Assembly (NCBI GenBank): GCA_021160485.1 | Contig: JAGHCL010000153.1 | Coordinates: forward strand, 1-11,953 | Source: Candidatus Desulfofervidaceae bacterium | GTDB lineage: Bacteria; Desulfobacterota; Desulfofervidia; Desulfofervidales; Desulfofervidaceae | Length of the DNA stretch: 11,953 nucleotides | Direction: 5' to 3' | Shown here: positions 7,462-11,953 of the stretch, piece by piece | Position numbering within the stretch: position 1 is the first letter of the stretch | How the letters are laid out: every line of letters starts with the position of its first letter | Position numbers and translations under genes: made by a program | Notes under the pieces: model-generated | Database searches by the model: none | The model's input: only the letters and a program-made list of their open reading frames with translations | Told to the model about the DNA's origin: nothing

Positions 7462-8490
7462 GTGAACAAATTAAATAAGAGTATCACCTTTTGGCAAATC
7501 GGCTTCCCCCGATATATCAAATGGGGAGGTATCTTTGGTCTTTTTCTATGCATCTATTTTTTAGAAAAATACGCACCATCTGACTATCAAGGTCTTCTAT
7601 TTCGACTTTACTATCTCCCCATATTTATGGGAAGCCTCTTAGGAGGGTTGCTAGGTGGAATATTATGTGCCTCTTTTGCAGTATTAATTTCGTTACCTGT
7701 TTCTACCCTCATTTTTTTCAACAAAATAGACTTTGTGGGCGAAATAGGACTATTTTATCTGTTTGGTATCATTACTGGTTTCTTGGTAAATAAAGAAAGA
7801 ACAGAAAAAGAAAAATCTAAGCAAGCTGAACATCTAGCTCTCTTGGGAAAAGCGGCTGCAGCTATTGCACACGAGTTAAAAACACCAATTGTAGTTATTG
7901 GAGGATTTGCTAATGTGCTTCAGAAAAATTTTTCTCCTAAAGACCCAAGCTGGAAAAAGCTGGATATCATACTTAAAGAAACCAAATGGATGGGAGATAT
8001 GGTCCATGGAATTCTAGATTTTTCTAAACCCCTTCAGATTAAATTAAAAACCATTGAAATAGAACCACTTTTAAAGGAGGTAATAAACCTTATTAGTGTA
8101 GGGAGTAAAGCAGATATCCAATTAAATTTTCTTACCCGTATCCCCCAGGTAAAGGTAGATCCAGATCGGTTCAAACAAGTTTTGATAAATTTAATCAATA
8201 ACGCTGTGCAGGCAGCACCAGATAAACCGGTAAAAATAAATGTTTTTTTTCAAAAAAATTGGGTAGTGATAGAAATAATAGACCAGGGACCTGGCATTCC
8301 AGAAGAATATAAAGAAAAAATTTTTGAACCCTTTTTTAGCACCAAGGCAAGGGGAACTGGTTTGGGATTAGCCATTGTGAAAAAAATTATTAATGCCCAT
8401 CATGGCAAAATTTCATTCAAAAGCAAACCAGCAGAAGGAACTACTTTTATTGTCTCTATTCCCGCTTCTCCCCTGACGTTTGCCAAATAG
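7462..8490 (+). CDS. Orphan membrane-bound sensor histidine kinase
   Basis: Autophosphorylating two-component sensor. With the GTG start it has 342 aa. Numbers here count from the alternative TTG at 7444; subtract 6 for the GTG. Several hydrophobic segments (about 27-40, 50-92 and 100-115) form a small membrane sensor with almost no periplasmic loop. A charged linker (116-132) leads to HisKA with the phospho-acceptor H143 in IAHELKTP. The HATPase domain has the N-box NLINNAVQA (249-257), the G1 box DQGPG (280-284), the F-box FEPFF (294-298) and the G2 box GTGLGLA (304-310). The catalytic set is complete. No response regulator gene is adjacent, so the partner is unknown. Neither start has a Shine-Dalgarno; I prefer GTG because the TTG lies inside the putative promoter. 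The last 35 bp overlap the aminotransferase gene. Confidence 0.92.
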   Translation: MNKLNKSITFWQIGFPRYIKWGGIFGLFLCIYFLEKYAPSDYQGLLFRLYYLPIFMGSLLGGLLGGILCASFAVLISLPVSTLIFFNKIDFVGEIGLFYLFGIITGFLVNKERTEKEKSKQAEHLALLGKAAAAIAHELKTPIVVIGGFANVLQKNFSPKDPSWKKLDIILKETKWMGDMVHGILDFSKPLQIKLKTIEIEPLLKEVINLISVGSKADIQLNFLTRIPQVKVDPDRFKQVLINLINNAVQAAPDKPVKINVFFQKNWVVIEIIDQGPGIPEEYKEKIFEPFFSTKARGTGLGLAIVKKIINAHHGKISFKSKPAEGTTFIVSIPASPLTFAK

Positions 8491-9445
8491 GTTCGGATAC
8501 TTCATCAGAAAATAAATCTTGTTCAAAAAGGGTTTTGAGAGCTCTAAAAATTTGCCCGGGTGTTCCAGCACCAACAGTTTTCCCTTCAAATAAAGTTACT
8601 GGTAAAATATCTACTGTTGTCCCAAACAAAAAAATTTCCTTTGCTTTATACACTTCCTTCAAAGGAATAGGGCAAAAAAGGATATCTTTTATCAATCCTT
8701 TTTGTTTTAGCTTTTGACCCAGAAATGCTGCCCTTTGTAAAGTAATTCCTTTTAGAATCCTTTCAAATTGGGGAAATTTCAAATATCCGTCTGCCGATAC
8801 TAAGCCGATACTTTCTGTAGCACCCTCTGCCAGATTACCTTTTTCGTCTAAAGCGACGGCAAAATCTGCCCCGACCTCCAGCGCTTCTTTTTTCATCAAC
8901 ACATTAGGCAGGTAATTGCATGATTTTATTCTGGCAAAAAAGCTAGGTTTTACCGGAATATGACTAAGCACAACCTTTACTCCCTCTTCGTAAAATCTTG
9001 GTGGGAGTGGTTGCCATTTAGTAACCACTACATAGAGCTGGCTACTTTTACTTTCAAAGGGATTGACTGTAAACCCTCCTGGTCCCCGAGAAAGATAAAT
9101 GTGGATAACGCAATCCTGGACACAAGATAATTGGACTGTCTCCCGGACGATATTTTTAATTTCAGCAAAGGATAAAGCAGGCACAATACCTACGGCCTCT
9201 GCTGAGGTCTTTAAACGCTCTAAATGAGCATTAAACTGATAAATGCGGCCATACCGACACTTAATCACCTCAAAAACAGCATCTCCCCGGTGAACCATAT
9301 GATCATCAATAGGCACAAGCATCAAACCAGGATCGGTAACCACACCTCCCCATAAACTAGAATACATGGCTAAATAAGAATCCCAATAAGGATTCTTACT
9401 CTCTAGAAGCTTTTGAAGAATTTCATCTGCCGAAAATATTTTCAC
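8456..9445 (-). CDS. Class IV PLP aminotransferase (D-amino acid / branched-chain / aminodeoxychorismate lyase type)
   Basis: A fold-type IV PLP enzyme of 329 aa. The Schiff-base Lys is K174 in RIKSCNYLPN, the PLP-ring Glu is E207 in EGATES, and GTTVDILPV (275-283) is the C-terminal cofactor/substrate loop. Residues 28-55 (MYSSLWGG, then IDDHMVHRGD) give the family's N-terminal signature, preceded by an extra segment of about 27 residues. From memory, this arrangement resembles plant At5g57850-type enzymes, which act on D-amino acids and aminodeoxychorismate, more than compact IlvE. The substrate cannot be fixed from sequence alone. The start is a GTG at 9445 with GAGGAG 6 nt upstream. An ATG 4 nt further upstream is out of frame and closes at once. 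The gene stands alone and converges on the kinase gene. Confidence 0.9.
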   Translation of the reverse strand: MKIFSADEILQKLLESKNPYWDSYLAMYSSLWGGVVTDPGLMLVPIDDHMVHRGDAVFEVIKCRYGRIYQFNAHLERLKTSAEAVGIVPALSFAEIKNIVRETVQLSCVQDCVIHIYLSRGPGGFTVNPFESKSSQLYVVVTKWQPLPPRFYEEGVKVVLSHIPVKPSFFARIKSCNYLPNVLMKKEALEVGADFAVALDEKGNLAEGATESIGLVSADGYLKFPQFERILKGITLQRAAFLGQKLKQKGLIKDILFCPIPLKEVYKAKEIFLFGTTVDILPVTLFEGKTVGAGTPGQIFRALKTLFEQDLFSDEVSEPIWQTSGEKRE

Positions 9446-9474
9446 TGCATTCTCCTCTTCACAGAGTGTTGTTT

Positions 9475-9503
9475 TTTTTACATTCCATCAGCAATAAGGT
9501 CAA
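9475..9503 (-). promoter_or_regulatory. Promoter for the class IV aminotransferase gene
   Basis: On the minus strand, TTGACC (9498-9503, 5/6) is followed by a 17-bp spacer and TAAAAA (9475-9480, 4/6). It would start transcription near 9468, about 22 nt before the GTG start, leaving room for the GAGGAG ribosome site. Confidence 0.55.
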
Positions 9504-9552
9504 GGGTGAGAAACGTTGTCAGCAGAAATTAATTTTTTTTACCTGCCGCCAT

Positions 9553-9582
9553 TTGCTTAAAAATTTGCAGTCGGTGTAGGAT
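9553..9582 (+). promoter_or_regulatory. Weak candidate promoter for queD-nudix
   Basis: TTGCTT (9553-9558) and TAGGAT (9577-9582) are separated by 18 bp. Both are partial matches. The predicted start near 9590 would give a leader of about 67 nt before the queD ATG. I could not fold that leader into a preQ1 riboswitch. Confidence 0.3.
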
Positions 9583-9656
9583 GTTTACAGATAGTTTTTT
9601 CAAATACCCTCAATAAAAAGTTGACTAATATTTCATTTTACATTAAAAAAAATAAT

Positions 9657-10034
9657 ATGTATGGATTAAGAATCATCTCTCATTTTGCTGCGGCCCATAG
9701 GCTGCGTGATTATCGGGGAAAATGTGAAACCTTACATGGTCACAATTGGAAAGTAGAAGTCTATGTAGTAGGAAACGAATTGAATAAAGAAGGAATACTT
9801 ATAGATTTTAAGGAATTAAAATCATTAGTCAAAAAATGTCTGGAGAGATTAGATCACACTTATTTGAATGATTTAACTCCTTTTGATAAAGAAAATCCCA
9901 CGTCAGAACATATTGCTCGGTATATTTTTCACTTTTTAAAAAAACACCTTCCACCTCATGTTTCCATGAAAAAAGTCACCGTTTGGGAATCAGAAACGGC
10001 CTGCGCCGAATATTGGGAAAGAGATGTCTTCTAG
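9657..10034 (+). CDS. queD: 6-carboxy-5,6,7,8-tetrahydropterin synthase, QueD
   Basis: A Zn-dependent member of the 6-pyruvoyl-tetrahydropterin synthase family that turns dihydroneopterin triphosphate into carboxytetrahydropterin, the second step of queuosine (7-deazaguanine) synthesis. It has 125 aa, typical for bacterial QueD. Zn ligands are H14 (FAAAHRL), H27 and H29. The catalytic Cys is C23 in the CxxxHGH motif (23-29), which separates QueD from the ExxxHGH folate-pathway PTPS-III. D66-H67 in RLDHTYLN and the ESETACAEYW segment (111-120) complete the site. I start at the ATG (9657) because homologues begin MYGLR. The frame extends to a TTG at 9621, but that lies on a -35-like TTGACT. There is no clear Shine-Dalgarno. 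The end overlaps the Nudix gene by 11 bp. Confidence 0.92.
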   Translation: MYGLRIISHFAAAHRLRDYRGKCETLHGHNWKVEVYVVGNELNKEGILIDFKELKSLVKKCLERLDHTYLNDLTPFDKENPTSEHIARYIFHFLKKHLPPHVSMKKVTVWESETACAEYWERDVF

Positions 10035-10491
10035 AATTAAAATTGAAGTATCAGCTGGTGGTGTAGTTTATCAATGTAGAAACAAAAAACCTGAAGTAGT
10101 GCTTTGTCGGCATAAAACATTTCGTAATCAAGAGGTTTGGAGTTTACCTAAAGGCTGGGTGGAGCCTACCGAAAAGATAGAAGAAGCAGCTTTGAGGGAA
10201 GTGAAAGAGGAAGCAGGGCTAGAAGGGGAAATTCTGGAAAAGATTGATACAATTCATTACTGGTTTTACCACCCCTTAGAAAAAGTAAAAGTTAAAAAGA
10301 AAGTGCACTTCTTTTTAATAAAGGCCATAGACGGAGATATTACTAAACACGATTTTGAAACAGAAGAAGTACGATGGTTTCCGGTAAAAGAAGCCCTGAA
10401 GTTTTGTGCTTATAAAGGAGAAAAAGGAGTATTAAAAAAGGCAAAAACTAAGCTCATCCTTTTATGTAAAGACACGTCAGATAATTTATAA
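10024..10491 (+). CDS. Nudix hydrolase (diadenosine polyphosphatase-like)
   Basis: Hydrolyses a nucleoside diphosphate linked to another moiety, with Mg at the Nudix helix. It has 155 aa. The complete Nudix box G-x5-E-x7-REV-x-EE-x-G is at residues 44-65 (G44, E50, R58-E59, E62-E63, G65). The opening SAGGVVYQCRNKKPEVVLCRH and the LPKGWVEPTE stretch resemble the Ap4A/Ap6A hydrolase group (NUDT2-like, Thermus Ndx1) more than MutT. The substrate is therefore inferred, not shown. The ATG at 10024 sits inside the end of queD, 11 bp before that gene's stop, with a purine-rich GGGAAAGAG just upstream. That points to translational coupling. The stop lies 10 bp from the stop of the convergent GDT1-family gene. 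Confidence 0.92.
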   Translation: MSSRIKIEVSAGGVVYQCRNKKPEVVLCRHKTFRNQEVWSLPKGWVEPTEKIEEAALREVKEEAGLEGEILEKIDTIHYWFYHPLEKVKVKKKVHFFLIKAIDGDITKHDFETEEVRWFPVKEALKFCAYKGEKGVLKKAKTKLILLCKDTSDNL

Positions 10492-10501
10492 AAAGGATTA
10501 T

Positions 10502-10771
10502 TCAGCGTTTTAAAATCATAATAAGTCCTATGAGAATAAACAAACACCCGCCAAAAATCTTCACCAAAGATTGAGGAAGATATCTTCCTAAATATCCACC
10601 TATATAAGCACCTAAGAAAGAAGAACAAATCAAAGCCAGAGAAGCCCCTAAGAAAACAGGAAACACCTTTTGGTATTTAGCCGCATAAATAAATGTAGCA
10701 AGCTGGGTTTTATCTCCTAATTCAGCCAAAAATACAGTAATAAAAACAATCATTATTGTTTCCCACTTCAT
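10502..10771 (-). CDS. Half-size GDT1/UPF0016 (TMEM165-like) membrane protein
   Basis: A member of the UPF0016/GDT1 family of cation (Mn2+/Ca2+)/H+ exchangers of the inner membrane. With the start at 10771 it has 89 aa and holds a single family repeat: the signature E-L-G-D-K-T at residues 17-22 in the first helix, then two more hydrophobic helices (about 36-62 and 68-86). Full-size members carry two such repeats in inverted topology, so this one must work as a homodimer or with a partner not seen here. The longer frame to 10810 was rejected because AGGAGGAG (10777-10784) lies 5 nt before the ATG at 10771, and homologues begin close to the FLAELGDKTQ helix. It converges on the Nudix gene and diverges from the binding-protein gene. 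The transported ion is inferred from the family. Confidence 0.85.
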   Translation of the reverse strand: MKWETIMIVFITVFLAELGDKTQLATFIYAAKYQKVFPVFLGASLALICSSFLGAYIGGYLGRYLPQSLVKIFGGCLFILIGLIMILKR

Positions 10772-10776
10772 GAGAT

Positions 10777-10784
10777 CTCCTCCT
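10777..10784 (-). promoter_or_regulatory. Ribosome binding site fixing the GDT1-family start
   Basis: AGGAGGAG on the minus strand ends 5 nt before the ATG at 10771. It excludes the upstream in-frame start at 10810, which has no comparable site. Confidence 0.75.
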
Positions 10785-10894
10785 AAACTTGGTTGGGATA
10801 ATTTAAACACATATTCCTATACTTTGCACTATCCTTCTCCCTAAGCTGTCTCTCATCTTGACATCCCTGGAATTTTATCATAAGGAGGTAATAA

Positions 10895-10901
10895 AGAGGA
10901 G
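10895..10901 (+). promoter_or_regulatory. Ribosome binding site fixing the binding-protein start (second site upstream)
   Basis: AGAGGAG lies 7 nt before the ATG at 10909. A second, even better match (AAGGAGG, 10882-10888) stands 13 bp upstream and is followed by TAATAA rather than a start codon, so two ribosome-binding sequences sit in tandem. Both lie downstream of the TTG at 10858, which argues against that TTG as the start. Confidence 0.7.
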
Positions 10902-10908
10902 TAAAAAA

Positions 10909-11754
10909 ATGGGAAAATGGCCGGTTATTCCAGCCAATCGGAGTGATGACATCCACAATCTTGCATATCTTGACAGGGCTGATTTAATCCTCTTCGTCGC
11001 TGGCAACCAGTTTATGGTCATGGAAGAGTTGCTTGGCGCCTTTCAACAATCATATCCTGAAATAAAGCATATTTTCTACGAAACCTTACCTCCGGGTTTA
11101 GAACTAAAACAAATTCTGGCCGGAGGCGCAGTCTTTCAAGATAAAATTCTCCCTGGCACACCGGATGTCTATGCTGCCGTCAGTGAAGAAGCCATGCATG
11201 TACTAGAAAAAAATGAGCTTATCAGAAAAAGTGACTATTTTATTTATTTACACAACAGAATTGTATTAATGGTCAGGGAAGGCAATCCATTGGGAATAGC
11301 TTCGGTCTTAGATTTAGGAAAAGACGAAGTAAGGATTTCTCAACCCAATCCAGAATTGGAAGATATTGGCATTCATATTGTCAACATGTATCGGGAGGCA
11401 GGAGGAGAAACACTGGTATATCGGATCATGGAAGAGAAAAGGGCCGAAGGGACTACTATTTTCACCGTTGTGCATCATCGGGAAACACCTTTACGTCTCC
11501 GCAAAGGCACAGTGGATGTAGGTCCTGTTTGGGCAACAGAGGTGGCTGAAGCAAGAAAAAAAGGGCTAAAAGTGGAAATGGTAGAGCCAGGAGAATTACT
11601 GGATCAGAGAAACAAAGTCAACTATTTCATCACATCCTTAAAATGCGCTCCTCATCCGGAAAGTGCCCAAAAATTTTTGGACTTTATCAAATCTAAAACC
11701 GCCCAATCTATTTACCAAAAATATGGCTTTATTCCTCACTTTGATACAAATTGA
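10909..11754 (+). CDS. ModA/TupA-like periplasmic-binding-fold protein without a signal peptide
   Basis: 281 aa with the layout of type 2 (ModA/TupA-like) oxyanion-binding proteins: an opening strand DLILFVAGNQFMVMEELL (residues 25-42), a lobe-closing TPDVYAAVSEEAM (84-96), the central HNRIVLMVREGNPLGI (115-130), a second ligand loop around ISQPNPELEDIGIH (143-156), the VDVGPVWATEVAEA strand-helix (202-215), and the closing YQKYGFIPHF (269-278). There is no signal peptide or lipobox. The N-terminus MGKWPVIPANRSDD is polar and the first hydrophobic stretch is the domain's own first strand. The protein is therefore probably cytoplasmic, perhaps an oxyanion store, chaperone or sensor. No permease or ATPase gene is adjacent. 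The ligand is unknown. The tail overlaps the next convergent frame by 26 bp. Confidence 0.8.
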   Translation: MGKWPVIPANRSDDIHNLAYLDRADLILFVAGNQFMVMEELLGAFQQSYPEIKHIFYETLPPGLELKQILAGGAVFQDKILPGTPDVYAAVSEEAMHVLEKNELIRKSDYFIYLHNRIVLMVREGNPLGIASVLDLGKDEVRISQPNPELEDIGIHIVNMYREAGGETLVYRIMEEKRAEGTTIFTVVHHRETPLRLRKGTVDVGPVWATEVAEARKKGLKVEMVEPGELLDQRNKVNYFITSLKCAPHPESAQKFLDFIKSKTAQSIYQKYGFIPHFDTN

Positions 11755-11953
11755 CTAGGAGACTTAACGGCCGTCCCAGATAAAAATCGTGTTCGTTTGG
11801 GGGAATGCCGAAAGTCTCTTCCAGAAATCTACGTATTTGTATATCATAATCTATCATTTCTTTCAGTTTTTGCTGGGCCTTTTTGTCTTTATCTCGGTGT
11901 TTAAGCAAATATCTCATTTCTGCTACTCCACATCTCTTCTCATGTAAAGAAAC
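11729..11953 (-). CDS. Hypothetical protein, possibly cut by the right window edge
   Basis: An open frame from the window edge to a TAA at 11729, with no stop in the 12 codons upstream of the first ATG (11917). It could be a complete 62-aa protein starting at 11917 (GGAG 8 nt upstream) or the C-terminus of a longer gene. The residues are rich in Lys, Arg and Glu (HRDKDKKAQQKLKEM), then an amphipathic stretch ending FYLGRPLSLLVNLYQ. I do not recognise the family. The 26-bp overlap with the binding-protein gene is tail-to-tail, like the kinase/aminotransferase pair. Confidence 0.5.
   Translation of the reverse strand, partial: VSLHEKRCGVAEMRYLLKHRDKDKKAQQKLKEMIDYDIQIRRFLEETFGIPPNEHDFYLGRPLSLLVNLYQSEE

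Noticed and set aside
9590..9656. preQ1 riboswitch upstream of queD
   Set aside because: The leader has a CCCTC and an A-run, but no upstream GAGGG-type partner to form the P1 stem, so the preQ1-I pseudoknot cannot be built.
9621..9656. Upstream TTG start for queD
   Set aside because: The TTG is part of a TTGACT -35-like hexamer, the extra 12 residues are low-complexity, and QueD proteins begin at the MYGLR methionine.
10440..10510. Bidirectional terminator between the Nudix and GDT1-family genes
   Set aside because: No stable stem with a T-run could be drawn in the 10-bp gap or its flanks.
10858..10886. Promoter TTGACA at 10858 for the binding-protein gene
   Set aside because: The hexamer at 17-bp spacing is TAAGGA, part of the ribosome-binding region, and no other good -10 is found at 16-18 bp.
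10858..10908. Upstream TTG start of the binding protein, or a signal peptide encoded there
   Set aside because: The TTG is the first half of TTGACA, both Shine-Dalgarno sequences lie downstream of it, and the 17 extra residues are charged and not a signal peptide.

Overview
The window is about 12 kb of AT-leaning bacterial chromosome, with tightly packed, conventional genes. Lysine synthesis by the diaminopimelate route, an arginine operon joined to a lysine operon, and an LptM-like lipoprotein between them all point to a Gram-negative bacterium. The order argG-argH-lipoprotein-lysA-dapF-dapA recalls, from memory, deltaproteobacteria (Desulfobacterota) such as Geobacter. The low G+C and the tandem universal-stress protein would fit a thermophilic or anaerobic member, but this placement is inference.

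Positions 1-7342 (minus strand) form one long gene train: tandem UspA protein, argG, argH, a Cys-rich lipoprotein, lysA, dapF and dapA (cut by the left edge). A near-consensus sigma70-type promoter (7379-7407) stands in front of the UspA gene. The train makes arginine from citrulline (ArgG, ArgH) and meso-diaminopimelate/lysine (DapA, DapF, LysA). Spacing is very tight for argG/argH (1 bp), lysA/dapF (18 bp) and dapF/dapA (23 bp). It is loose around the lipoprotein gene (143 and 274 bp). Those two gaps hold the oddest DNA in the window: blocks of degenerate 8-bp tandem repeats (about 3607-3798), and a solitary 36-bp element with CRISPR-repeat-like ends (2991-3026).

Positions 7343-9445: a divergent promoter region, then an orphan membrane histidine kinase (plus strand), which meets a class IV aminotransferase gene (minus strand) tail-to-tail with a 35-bp overlap.

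Positions 9446-11953: a divergent intergenic region, then queD and a Nudix hydrolase gene (plus, overlapping by 11 bp). Next come a half-size GDT1-family membrane protein (minus, stop codon 10 bp from the Nudix stop), a ModA/TupA-like binding protein with no signal peptide (plus), and a small unidentified reading frame (minus) that overlaps its tail and may continue past the right edge.

I see no tRNA, rRNA, insertion sequence, phage gene or true CRISPR array. The most unusual material is the octamer-repeat DNA, the lone CRISPR-like repeat and the apparently cytoplasmic binding protein. I found no multi-gene system that I could defend as new.
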